Of a stretch of 64,000 bases of DNA, positions 1-10,377 are shown in pieces; position 1 is the first letter of the stretch; each line of letters starts with the position of its first letter. A model generated the notes under the pieces. The model saw only the letters and a program-made list of their open reading frames with translations, did not search any database and was not told the origin of the DNA. The position numbers and the translations under genes are program-made. The DNA comes from Lycorma delicatula. Taxonomy: Eukaryota > Arthropoda > Insecta > Hemiptera > Fulgoridae. Where the stretch lies: positions 18,992,022-19,056,021 of the forward strand of contig NC_134465.1 in assembly GCF_047948215.1 (NCBI RefSeq), read 5' to 3'.

Positions 1-261
1 AATAACCCGAAAAGTTTTCTAATAACATTAATGAAGCAACAGAGCTCAGTTAAAAAAAAAAAAATCATAATACTAAATACGTACGATTACTTCTTTGCAG
101 AATAAAGGAAAGATTAAATTCAAAACTTTAATTACGGTTTTAACTTTATTAAAAAGTTCTATGTTATTTATTATTATTGTTACAATCTTATTTACAATTT
201 AAGTCCGTTAAATTTAATTAATTATAAAAGTCAATTAAATAGATATAAATGAACTATATTT
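1..261. other. AT-rich sequence, no gene seen
   Basis: Low-complexity AT-rich DNA with short A runs. No reading frame with recognisable protein similarity and no terminal-repeat structure was seen. Confidence 0.6.
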
Positions 262-525
262 AATTGTATTAGAAAATTAAAAGGAAAAGAAATCATGAAA
301 AATAAGTTACTCTTCTTAGACCAGAGGGTAATATATCTTAATTTACTCGCTTTACAATAAATAAAAAAAATAAAACAACTTTCTGTAACTAATTGTTTTC
401 ATTACCGGTAGAATTAGGACTTATTTGACAGGTAATTTATTTTCTAAGGGAAAACCTTTGATTTATAATAAAAACTGCACTTTAATCAAATTTATAAAAT
501 AATCAAAAAAATACTTAATTTACCC
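262..525 (+). repeat. Dispersed repeat G, copy 1
   Basis: This segment is closely similar, in the same orientation, to about 3689-3925. Shared landmarks in order are a GAAAAGAAATCAT block, an ATATATCTTAAT block, ACTTATTTGACAGGTAA, and TTGATTTATAATAAA. No protein is encoded. Copy 2 lies just downstream of a LINE C-terminal remnant, so the repeat could be a LINE 3' untranslated region, but that is inference. Confidence 0.6.
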
Positions 526-855
526 CTTATGTAGATTCAAAGAATAAATCGGTTTAATTTTACCTACCGATTAGAAATCACGACGAAATATTTCGCTAGC
601 AGTAACTCAAAAATAAAGATTTTTTTTGGAATTATAGTTTATAGAAATTCTTTCACGTATTAACGCATAAATCAACTCCCAAATTACTGCCTTACAATTC
701 TGAGTAGACCTGTAAATTTACAGTTGTATTATTTAATAATATGTTGATAATATACTGTCTACAATAAATATAAGGGATGTGTTAAGTAAAGCCTCCAATT
801 TCAGCCATCGGTTACATGATAAAGTATTCTTTAATTATTATTATCGTTCAGTATA
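526..855. other. AT-rich spacer
   Basis: No gene seen. A short stretch near 565-600 (reading towards ATTTCGCTAGCAGT) weakly resembles the head of repeat C in reverse, too diverged to call as a copy. Confidence 0.4.
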
Positions 856-1276
856 CTGGGTGATTCAAAAAGGACTTCACAATTTAAGAAGCGCATAAAA
901 ATTTATTGAGATAACATACAGATTCGGGTGACATCACATTTCATAGAAAAACACATCAAGTTTGTCATTCAACATTCAATTTTGTCGATACGGCTTCCAT
1001 TTGTAATACGACATACATCCCACCTAAGTCGATTTCATTCCGGACGGTAGCCAGCAAATCGGGCGTTACCTCTGCAGTTGCGGCATTAATTCGAAGTCTT
1101 AGCTGAACAAGAATAACAGGCAAAGGTCGTAAATAAACTTTATCTTTAATAAAACCCCACAAGAAAAAATCTAGCGGGGTCAAATTTTGGGAGCGAAATA
1201 GCTATGAAGTTTTAACTTCAACATCAATCTACCCGACTTGGAATCGTGTATCAAGAAAATCTTGGACTTCTAGGCG

Positions 1277-1504
1277 CTGGAAATCGAGAGTTCCAGCGTT
1301 CAAGTCCTAGTAAAGTCAGTTATTTTTACACGGATTTGAATACTACATCGTGGATACCGGTGTTCTTTGGTGGTCGGGTTTCAATTAATCTCAGGAACGG
1401 TCGAACTGAGACTGTACAAGACTACACTTCATTTACACTCACACATATCATCCTCTGAAGTATTATGTGAAAGGTAGTTACCGGAGGCTAAACAGGAAAA
1501 AGAA
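1277..1504 (+). repeat. SINE A copy, 5'-truncated, inside mariner transposase
   Basis: The tRNA-like A box is missing; the copy starts just before the B-box-like GTTCAAGTCC and runs to the tail GGAGGCTAAACAGGAAAAAG. It is flanked by a perfect 14-bp target-site duplication TGGACTTCTAGGCG at 1263-1276 and 1505-1518. The interrupted transposase reads VQDFLDTRF across the site when the insertion is removed. Confidence 0.93.
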
Positions 1505-2142
1505 TGGACTTCTAGGCGGTAGTGAGATGGTGCTCAGTCATGCTGATAATAATGGCATCCATCGGGATCAACGTTATCTAACTGAGGAATTAGAAAATTT
1601 TGTAGCACGTCCAGATAAACGATACCGTTCACGATTGCCTTCTGAAGAACGGACTGTACAATCTTTGTTTGCTTACGGCACAAAAAACATTAACCTTAGG
1701 GCTATCACGAATGTGCCGAGTTTCATTAGGGTTTTCACTTTTCCATATTCGGCAGTTATAGATGTTCACCTTGCCCGCTGATGTGAAAGGTTGACTCACG
1801 ACACAAAAATTACATTGTCTAAAAATGTATCGTTGTCTGCAATTCGATCCATCAGACAGCAGCCTAACAACTTTGTCGTCATCTGTAATGTGTTTAACCG
1901 TGTTTAGTGCGTATGGCATCATATGAAATCGTTTACGCGATACGCACTAAACAGTCCTTTGTGGAATGCCAGTCTCACACGACGCACATTGAGTTGATTT
2001 CTTCGAACTACGCGCAAAGCTTTCTCCGAGTTGTCCACAGCAGCTTCAGGGACGCGAGGTCATCCTGGTGATTTTGTATGTTTTACAAAACAACCTATCT
2101 CAACGAAGTTTGGTAACGAAGAATAAATTGTACGCCTACCAA

Positions 2143-2768
2143 GGTTGCCGATGTAAAAACTCGAAAAATCCCATCTGGATCTCATCAAAATCACGAAATT
2201 CCCGCAATTGAAATGAAAATTCCTGAATTTATCCCGTTCAATGTTTTTTATTCCGTAAGGAAATTAAATTATATTAATGAATTAGTTTAAATACTTTTTG
2301 GATCAAGTGATTGATTGATTAATAACAGAACAATAAAATAATTACAAAAGAATACTGAATTGAGTGTATCAACAAAATACATAGGAACATAACCAACAAA
2401 TTATTAATTACATTTCAAAATCTCAAAAACCAAATTACAAAGAACAAAATTATTTCGTCCATAATGACTTAAATCTTTTTTAACAAAATAATCTATCGGT
2501 AAATAAATTATTCAAAATTAAGGGGCCTTGAACGATTCAGAAATGTGTTTTCCAAACGATGGGAAAATTTTGCACGAATTTTTCACGAAGAGGGGCTAAA
2601 ATTGAGATATTCAAATACAAACCTACTACAGTCACTACTCCGCGCTGCCATTATGAAAAAATTAACAACTGCTTATGTCAATGCAGTTTGAAAGTAAATA
2701 ATATTTAGATAAATAATATAATTCCTGAAATGCAAAAATCCCGACAAAAATCCCACACATTAGCAACC
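2143..2768. mobile_element. hAT-like MITE inserted in the mariner relic
   Basis: The two ends are inverted relative to each other: GGTTGCCGATGT at 2143 against GGTTGCTAATGT reading in from 2768. Both are followed by GGGATTTTT-type and TTTCAGGAATT-type blocks. It separates two contiguous parts of the surrounding transposase. It is non-coding and AT-rich inside. GGTTGCC-type termini suggest a hAT-related non-autonomous element, but I cannot see a convincing 8-bp TSD. Confidence 0.5.
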
Positions 2769-3344
2769 ATGATGCGTACTAGAAGAATCACTTCCGTACT
2801 CTCTACGAAAATTACGTTGAACTGTAGTCGCTGATTGCAAATCGTAAAACAAAAACACACAGTGAACACGTTCCGCACGACTAAATGTACCCATCTTTAA
2901 CAACACTGGTAAATTTGGGCCAAATTCGATACTAATGAACTACGCGAGTCAAAACTTTATTTGTTTTGATATAAATGAGACCTAAACCGAATCTGTAAAT
3001 TATTTCAATACATTTTTGTATGCTTTTAAATTTGTTAAGTCCTTCTTGAATCAATTTATTCAGACAATAAAATATTATAAAATGTTTACAGAAATCCAAC
3101 TCAAGTTTTAAGAGATTTTAATCAAAATTTGTTAATCACTAAAAATATATTACACGTTTGGATCCATCCCCGCCAAAAAAATTTTTAAAGCGTACAAAAT
3201 ATATAAATGAATATTAAAAATTTATAAAATAAAATAAATATTTATAAAATAAAGATTAAATTAAGTAATGAAAACCAGCATAATACATATATAACAACAG
3301 AAATAAGGAAAAAAGATAATATTGTTTGGACACTTGATAAGAAT

Positions 3345-3612
3345 GAATGAATATAGACTCATCAAAAAAATCTTTAAAATAATACGCCAAAGAAAATATT
3401 CCAACCTCTGGTTTAAAGAAATCCATAAAGACTTAACCGAACTTAGATTCGTACAAACAGATGCGCTAAATAGAAGCAAGTATAGTCAAATAAAAACTTA
3501 ATTTACGGTATTGCAGGAGGCTAAGAAAACAAAAACAAAAAGAAAATTAACAGCCGAACATCCGGCAAAGAGACCAGAAGGCAGAAGAACAGGTTAACAA
3601 AAGAAGAGAAAT
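3345..3612 (+). pseudogene. LINE (RT/endonuclease type) C-terminal remnant
   Basis: The plus strand reads LIRMNEYRLIKKIFKIIRQR, then NLWFKEIHKDLTELRF, an in-frame stop, and EAKKTKTKRKLTAEHPAKRP. The pattern of R-MNE-RL-KKIF followed by W-F-EI-KDL-EL and a basic, Lys/Arg-rich tail is the C-terminal signature of insect endonuclease-reverse transcriptase LINE proteins. It is only about 90 residues long and carries a stop, so it is a dead 5'-truncated copy. It is not the same family as the RTE-like copies elsewhere in the window, whose C-termini differ. Confidence 0.6.
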
Positions 3613-3688
3613 ATGAAAAAAAAATTTGTTGCGCGGTCCCCAGTAGGCCAATTCGCACGAAATAAATCATATATATATATAATATTAA

Positions 3689-3925
3689 TATTGCTAGAAA
3701 ATTAAAACGAAAAGAAATCATAAAAAATAAGCAACCGTACTTATTCCAGAGACGATATATCTTAATGTATTTGCATTAAAATAAATACAAAAATAGAATT
3801 TTTATTACCATTATCATTAGCTCTTATTTGACAGGTAAGCTATTTTCTAAAAGAAAATTTTTGATTTATAATAAAGACTGGATAATGATATTTATGTAAT
3901 AATTAAAAAGAACTAGATCTGTAAA
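3689..3925 (+). repeat. Dispersed repeat G, copy 2
   Basis: Direct copy of 262-525 (same blocks in the same order, with small indels). It lies directly between the LINE C-terminal remnant and the MITE that starts at 3932. Confidence 0.6.
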
Positions 3926-3931
3926 CCACAT

Positions 3932-4590
3932 GACTTCCTTGTACACCTATTAAATTACATATACACATTTTTTTAAATGAAAAGTTCATAAAATTTTATT
4001 TCATTAATAAATTCTGATATTTTTTTCCTTTTTTTAATTTTTATGATTGAATTATTATTTATTGTAATTTTTTTAAAAAAATAATTATTAATAACTCTAT
4101 ATGTTTAAATTAAAGAAAAAGTTAAAAAAAGGGAAATTAAGTCGGATTTGAACCGATTTTCCTTCCCCTAAGATCCAAATATTTCATTAATTAAAATTTT
4201 ATTTGGCTATAACTCTGGAACTAATGAAAATAAGTACAACTTCTGATATATTATTGAAAATCTCTCAATGAGGGCTTATTACTGCAGTTATTAAAAAGTC
4301 CTAAATCCAAATTTTTGGAATTTTTAGCTTTTTTTGGTTCAGTCGATTGCTATCAAAAGTGGAGGTGCAAAACTAGATGTTACAAAGTCCTAAATCCAAA
4401 ATTTCAACATCTTACGGCTAATCGTTTTTAAGTTATGCTAGATACATACGTACATACAGACGTCATGCCGAAACTAGTCAAAATGTATTCAGGGATGGTC
4501 AAAATAGGTATTTCCGTTGATATCTGGAAACCGAAATTTTTCGCGTTCACAACACGTCTTTACTTCGTACAAGGAAGTAAAAACACGAGA
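3932..4590 (+). mobile_element. MITE (CTTCCTTGTAC family), full-length copy
   Basis: About 660 bp bounded by ACTTCCTTGTAC at the left and its inverse GTACAAGGAAGTA at the right. It carries no coding capacity; the small open frame at 4435 is fortuitous. Inside is a conserved block reading GGTTCAAATCCGAC on the minus strand, which matches a pol III B box. Conserved blocks such as CTCTCAATGAGGGCTTATTA and GAAACTAGTCAAAATG recur in the copies at 11.8, 29.7 and 36.3 kb. Confidence 0.8.
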
Positions 4591-5118
4591 TTATCCCTTA
4601 ATTTGAGTCGAAACAATAAATTGATATGCCTTATAATATTAAAGATTCGAACGGTTAAAGACTGAACGGTAAAGATTCATAGCGGGCCATGTATTAAGAT
4701 AATCAGATTTTTCTGTTTGATTACAGAAGAAAGTATATAATTAGAAAATACAGCGATATAAAATTACATGGAATATATCAAGAATATTAGATGTATTTAT
4801 GTTTTGAGGTTAACGTTATACGATTGAACCACTCAACTGATTCAAACCTACAAAAAAAAAATCCAATGCAATATTGTAACTAGATTAACAAACAAATCTA
4901 ACTATGCGCTGATTACATTTATAGAATGAAATAACAACTTGTTATATTAGTGAGAACGTCAGAGAATCCCACGGGTGGAGAACAGATTGGCAAACCTGTC
5001 TGTCCCTAACGTCTATCTTCCGATTATGTAAACACGATGACAAGCAGCTGGCAATCTAACGATACAACCGAAGTAAATAGATGGAGCCAACAAATCCTTC
5101 AAAGAGAACATAAAATAA
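4591..5118. other. Unassigned sequence
   Basis: Mixed AT-rich DNA. A slightly more GC-rich patch at 4950-5060 has no recognisable protein or RNA feature. Confidence 0.4.
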
Positions 5119-5632
5119 AAAATTTTTTAAACACAGCTTTAAAATTAAACGCACTAAAAGGTAAAAAATAATTTTAGGACGGTATCTAAGAACGGATCTG
5201 ACAAGCTTTGATGGTAATATGTAAGACTACGTGAAAGTGTAGCTTCATATTAAAAATTTGATGTTTTTGCCAATTTTTTCATGTGCTTGGTGAATGGCCT
5301 GAAGAGTGAGGTGCTGATGTCAAAGTAAAAATCTTTGCACCCCAATCTTTAGGTCATTCATTACGCATATGAAAAATTGGCAAAAACATTAAATTTTTTA
5401 TTTGAAGCCATAGCTTCAAGATATAAGATTGTGTGAAACTCATAACTTTCACATAATCTTATATACCACGATCAAAGCTTGCTCTTAAATACATTATGAG
5501 ATACCATTCGAAAATTATTTTTTACCTTTTAGTGCACTCTTAATTTAATAAGAGTGGTGTTTTAACATTTTTTTTTCTACTTTTTAGTGCATTTAATATA
5601 AGGGTGGTTTTTAAAAAGTTTTTTTATATATT
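5119..5632. mobile_element. Fold-back (long inverted repeat) element
   Basis: Left arm about 5119-5285, right arm about 5360-5632, around a 75-bp spacer. The arms pair at several blocks, in order from the outside: TGCACTAAAA/TTTTAGTGCA, GGTAAAAAATAATTTT, GGTATCT, AAGCTTTGAT, and ATGTTTTTGCCAATTTTT. Pairing is imperfect, with bulges. The distal end of the right arm is duplicated in tandem: TTTTTAGTGCA recurs about 55 bp on, followed each time by an AAGAGTGGT/AAGGGTGGT motif. No protein is encoded. Transcripts would form a long hairpin. Confidence 0.75.
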
Positions 5633-7110
5633 ATTTATTTTCTACTGTTTAGTCTTCATAAGTTTATAGTAACAGCTGCTTTAACGCACAGGTTTGAGCG
5701 ATCTTTTGAAGTTTTCATACCTCCAATTTCCAATAACGCAGACAAGAGTATAGGCAGCTTAAAGGTTCATATATCTTAAAATATTACTGAATATACTCAT
5801 ATAAACTTCAAACATCACAAACGAAACAAATCTTAGGTCTCTAGTCTCGCCAGTCAGTAATGTTACTCAATACACCAAAGGAAATTCCCGATTTCGAAAC
5901 TCCAGCCATAATTTAACAAAAGTTGTGGACAACTTTTTTTTTTCACCGTGTGTGCGGTCACATGTTCAACCTCTGTCGGCAGCAATATTATTTTTTTGAT
6001 TTTTTTATGTACATTTTTGAACCTTTTTATTGCAATTTTAAGGTGATTTTGATCGTAGTTTGTAATCTACACGGGGAAATGCGAACTTCTCACTTATGAT
6101 CGAAGAAGAGTGATGACAAAAATCATCATGAATCATCAGATCTAAATATTAATTGTAACGGTAATATGAAATTTAAATTTTTTTCTCAGCCTTAGAAAAA
6201 ATACTTTCGTTCAATTTAATCAATTGAAACGACAATATCACAAACACGGATAGTTGTTTCATTAAGACAATACGCATAAGCTGGCATTTTCCCCCTTTAT
6301 TACGGGGCATTTTTTCACTAATTAACGCATCATAGCGACCTGAAAATGTTGCTAAAACGAGCAAACCTGTAGGCAAAATTTCAGAGCGAATGTAAAACGG
6401 AAGTGCTTCAAAGTTCGACTGAAAGGTTCCGTATCATGAATCTCACATACGTAGTCCTAGAGAGAGTTAATATAAAAGTGGTAAAAAGTAAAGTTGGTAA
6501 CTTTTGGTAAAATCTTTAAAGATTTTAAACCGTATAATAAAAATAAGTAAATTTCTTATTATATATTGCATTATTTAACAGGAATCATTAAATTACATCC
6601 TGAACCTTAATTTAACTTCTTTCGTGAATAAATTTTACAAGGAAATCAATTCTTCTTTTCCTTCGCTAAAAACGATTTTAAACAAGGAGTTTCCTTACTT
6701 TTATTTTGGTCATCTTCATCAAATTAGTCTTCTTTTATTCTTATAAATACATCTTATTTCTCATATTTTTCTGTCCATTTTAATTTTGTTTAACATTTTT
6801 ACTCTTCTCCTTAACGACATTTCAAAATTATAATATAATTTTTCATCTTATTTCTGATCAAAAGTGATTTCAGATTCATGAGACAGATAGCATACCGGAG
6901 AATAAAGATTAAGAAATTATTCCATTTCTTTGTTTATATGTAATATTAATACAGCCGTCTGATAATCCTATTTAGTCAAAATTATCAATCAACATCTCAC
7001 GTAAATAAAAAACGTTTAATGTTCTGTTAATATCGAACGAATATTTTCTATTTTTATAGTAATCTATTTAAAGAAAAATAAACTTTTATTTTTTATATAA
7101 TACTGTCACA
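5633..7110. other. No gene recognised
   Basis: AT-rich, with short open frames that lack protein-like composition. Poly-T runs occur near 5935 and 5990. Nothing attributable to a known family. Confidence 0.5.
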
Positions 7111-7501
7111 CAGGTGATTCAGGGAATGGGAAATTTTGAAATTTGTATCGGTATCCCTGAACGACTTTCAACACAGATTAACTTACAGAAGTACTCACCG
7201 CCAACTTGCCTTTTAGTTATCGTACATCCTTGGAGCAGTGTACAACGTGTTTTTACCATCAATGAATTTTCATGAAAATAATGAGCGTGTGAAGAACTCA
7301 CAAATTTCGCCGCCAGTTTAATTTACAACACCACTATCGAGTACCACCAGCCGATTCAAATAACACATGATTTTGAGAAACCGGTTTAGTAATGAAAAAA
7401 AAACCCCTCCTGTCGGTGTGCGGGCCGTTCGTATACTCAACAAAATCGAAAGTGTCATAAGAAGACCGCACCGTTCAATTCGTCGTCATGCAGTGTATCT
7501 A

Positions 7502-7605
7502 CATCCCAACCCCGAAGGGGAAGACACCCGCCTTGTGACGGGTGACGCTTCCGGTCGACACACCAACCCCCACGCCCTTCTTAGCTCTGATGGGCTTTAA
7601 CGGGA
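7502..7605. mobile_element. 104-bp GC-rich insertion with 14-bp TSD
   Basis: Flanked by perfect direct repeats ATGCAGTGTATCTA at 7488-7501 and 7606-7619. The insert is far more GC-rich than its surroundings and contains the small inverted repeats CCCCGAAGGGG and ACCCG..CGGGT. A TSD of this length points to LINE machinery. It could be the 5' or inner part of a non-LTR element or a short processed RNA. I do not recognise the source. Confidence 0.75.
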
Positions 7606-8482
7606 ATGCAGTGTATCTATAGTTGCATAATTCATGTGATTCAAAAATATTGTTGCAGGACTTACTTTACCATACTTATATTACGTGAGCTGAAAGTTTG
7701 CTCCTCGCCAACTGCTGTTTTTAGTGTACTAACCATTGTATTGTGCAGTTTGACGTGTTAGCGTTTTATACGCAAATGTGTCACGTTCTTAGTAATAGGA
7801 TTACGTCATCTTGCTAGATAGTACAAAAAACCCTTATCAACCGTTCCGCCTAACGCAGCCGACAGTTCGATTGACAGACAGGGGGCAAACCTTCATCTCA
7901 CTTTGTGTACAGTTGGCATATCCATCGAGAACTGAAACCAAACAATGACAAATGAGCCACCAATTTCATAACAAATGGTTGTAAAGATAAACCAGGATAA
8001 GGGCTTTATAATTTACAAATTGTGGATGTCGAACGAACCCCATTTTCTTCTAACCTAATTTTTTGAAAATTAAAATGTTCGTTTTTGGGCACAAGAAAAT
8101 CCTACACCAGGACCTATTACACAGCAATATGGTTATTATGCGATATGCTCTGATATCATATGGCATAAAAGCCCCTTATTTGTTTTCTTCAGACGACTAC
8201 AATAACATCAGATCGATAAATTGCCATACTGAAAAACTTTATTGAGTAAAATTTTAAGGCATTTCCACAACTTACAGACAACGTTTGGTTTCAACAAGAT
8301 GGATCAATATCACATGCAACGCGAATATCGATGGCTGATGTACGCCAATCGATTGGCATTACGATAAATGATGACATTACACGATCTATCAGGTCACCTG
8401 ATTTGTCAGTACGCGATTTGTTCTTGTGCAATCACCTTAAAAACAAAATATGTAGCAGTCGACCTGGTACGAAAGAAGAACT

Positions 8483-9114
8483 CTTTATCTTTTTCTGTTT
8501 GGCCTTCGGAACCACTTACGTCAGAGGATGAATGAGGATGATGACATAAGATCAGATCAGTGTAAATGAAGTGTAGTATTGTATAGTCTCAGGTCGACCA
8601 TTCCTGACCCACCGGCTTGGACTAGTGGTGAACACGTCTTCGCAAATCAGCTTATTTAGAACGTTCAAGAGTTCCAACGTTCAAATCCTAGTAAAGGCAG
8701 TTACTTTTATACGGATTAGAATACTAGATCTGGGATATCGGTGTTCTTTGGCGGTTAATTTCCGTAATAAAATTACAATTAACCACAAATTTCAATTAAC
8801 CACACATCTCAGAAACGATCGACCTGAGACTGTATAAGACTACACTTCACTTACACTCATACATATCATCCTCATTCATCCTCTGAAGTAATATTTTAAT
8901 GGTGGTTCCGGAGGCTAAACAGGGAAAAAAAGGACCATCATACTTGAGATGCGTGAATAATTGAAACCTAACCACCAAAGAAAACCGGTATCCACGATCT
9001 CGTATTCAAATCTGTATAAAAGTACCTTTACTAGAATTTGAACTTTAGAACTTTCGATTTCGAAATCAGCAGATTTTCGATTACGAGTTTAACCACCAGA
9101 TCAGCTCGGTGGGC
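8483..9114 (-). repeat. SINE A copy (minus), split by another SINE A
   Basis: The two halves are 8483-8607 (tail side) and 8948-9114 (tRNA-like head side). They are flanked by a perfect 15-bp TSD TACGAAAGAAGAACT at 8468-8482 and 9115-9129. The head, read on the minus strand, has the B-box-like block near 9035 and the A-box-like block near 9100. Confidence 0.93.
8608..8932 (+). repeat. SINE A copy (plus), nested in the minus SINE
   Basis: Full-length: head CCCACCGGCTTGGACTAGTG, B-box-like GTTCAAATCC, the body, and tail GGAGGCTAAACAGGG plus A run. A duplicated target is visible as GACCATTCCTGA (8596-8607) and GACCATCATACTTGA (8933-8947), diverged. The insertion point lies within the block CCTGA/GATG of the older SINE. 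Confidence 0.9.
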
Positions 9115-9330
9115 TACGAAAGAAGAACTGACAGCCAAAATCCGAACAGCAATTACTGAAATTCCTGTTACAATGTTGCGTCGAACCAGAAAGTTACACT
9201 ATGAGACAGCAGAGATAACTACGCAGAAATGGACTAACCTGCAAGATATGATCTTCAAAATATATAATTTTTGTTTGTATAATTTTTTCATAAAAATATT
9301 TAATTTTCAAAAATTTCCCGTTTCATTCTG

Positions 9331-10377
9331 TATTTATTATTCTAATCATTAGTCTATATTAATAAAGAGAACTTAGTAAAAAAGGAAAAATTAGAATAAA
9401 TAATTTTATTACGGAAATTATTTATTGTAATTTGTACTTCAATTAATAAAAATAAAAAATAAAATTACCCATTTAATATATAATGCATATGTTAAATTTT
9501 ATTACAAAATACCAACACGAAAACGATTAAAGATGAAAAATTCAGTAATAAAAATGATTTCTTTCTATTTTAACTTCCTTTACTACTATTAATTAATTTT
9601 ACATTCGTACAATTAATTATTCTATTCATTTAATATTTTTTTTATGTTCGTTCGTTTTATTTTTGTTGCTTTTTTAAATAACCGTATTAGAAAAAATAAA
9701 AATGCTTTTATTTATATACAAAATTAAAAAAGAAATACCAGTAACTGAACATTTTACGCCATTAGTATTTTAACGAAAAGTTATAATGAAATAATAATAA
9801 TAATAATTTTAAAAACCGCATAAATAATAAAAAGACAACTCATTAAAATGTAACTTTTTCTTTTTTAAGACTAGTTTTTTAAACCGATTAATTAAATTCA
9901 ATTTTAATTATTTTAAAACTAAAATCCATCAAAATTCCCATCTTTCCTTCATAGGCATACATAAACTCTCAAATTAATAGTTATTCTTCTATTCATATTG
10001 AGAAATCCTTTTTTTCGTAACAGATAATGGGACAGTATAATGGATGATTCAACATATTTAAAAAGATTTACAATAAACAAAAAAATAGTTTTAACAATCA
10101 AATCAAACGTAGGTGTTAAATAAAAACAATCTTGCTACTCTTATAGAAGTAGAAATAAAATGAACAGCGCCGTATATTCATTAGATATATGTAAAGTTAT
10201 GAATTTTAAATCCTGGATCTCCAATTCATTGAGCGACTAACAAGTTTGTGAGGGACAGAAATAGCAAAAATTCATACACAAAAGTTCACCGATTAAACGA
10301 AAATTCGTCAACAAATGTACGGATCCAAAGTAGCTATTATAATAAAATCTATTACATAGATATTATACATTTATTGT
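9331..10377. other. AT-rich sequence, no gene seen
   Basis: Very AT-rich with short A, T and AAT runs. No repeat family recognised. Confidence 0.5.

Larger units (their letters stand above)
965..2894 (-). pseudogene. Mariner-like transposase relic in three pieces
   Basis: Read on the minus strand. The N-terminal piece (2894-2768) starts at a methionine (MGTFSRAERVHC) and contains VQRNFRREYG, the first helix-turn-helix typical of this insect transposase group. After the MITE insertion it resumes at about 2155 with TIYSSLPNFVEIGCFVKHTK and the linker PGxPRVPEAAVDN. The catalytic domain continues through VNIYNCRIWKSENPNE and RDSPKVNVFCAV. After the SINE it ends with TPLDFFLWGFIKDKVY. The second catalytic Asp survives in QHDxAPSH, where the x is a stop. 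Several stops and frameshifts make it non-functional. The continuity of the protein across both insertions shows that they are later events. Confidence 0.88.
856..3060 (-). mobile_element. Mariner-like DNA transposon, 2.2 kb, broken by two insertions
   Basis: Both ends carry an imperfect terminal inverted repeat of about 68 bp. The left begins TGATTCAAAAAGGACTTCAC at about 861; the right, read in reverse, begins TGATTCAAGAAGGACTTAAC at about 3055. The left end abuts a TA. Between them a transposase relic reads on the minus strand from helix-turn-helix to the end of the catalytic domain. Two insertions, a SINE at 1277-1504 and a 626-bp MITE at 2143-2768, account for the excess length. Subtracting them leaves about 1.33 kb, the usual size of a mariner element. 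Confidence 0.88.
7360..9290 (+). pseudogene. Mariner/Tc1-like transposase relic
   Basis: Plus-strand pieces of one protein, with many stops and frameshifts. The helix-turn-helix linker includes KTPPVGVRAVRILNKIESV and PHRSIRRHAVYL. It resumes after the GC-rich insertion with HNSCDSKILLQDLLYHTY. Catalytic pieces are DNVWFQQDGSISHATRIS (second Asp) and RSPDLSVRDLFLCNHLKNK (third Asp region) at about 8280-8460. After the SINE nest it finishes with TKEELTAKIRTAITEIPVTM and NLQDMIFKI at 9118-9270. The protein is continuous when the insertions are removed, so they postdate the transposon. Confidence 0.85.
7111..9330 (+). mobile_element. Second mariner/Tc1-like transposon, with a three-deep nest of insertions
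   Basis: The ends show inverted similarity: GTGATTCAGGGAATGGGAAA from 7114, and read in reverse from about 9330, AGAATGAAACGGGAAATTTT. The transposase relic runs in the plus direction inside it. It is interrupted by a 104-bp GC-rich insertion at 7502-7605 and by a minus-strand SINE A at 8483-9114, itself split by a plus-strand SINE A at 8608-8932. Removing these leaves about 1.46 kb. Confidence 0.82.
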
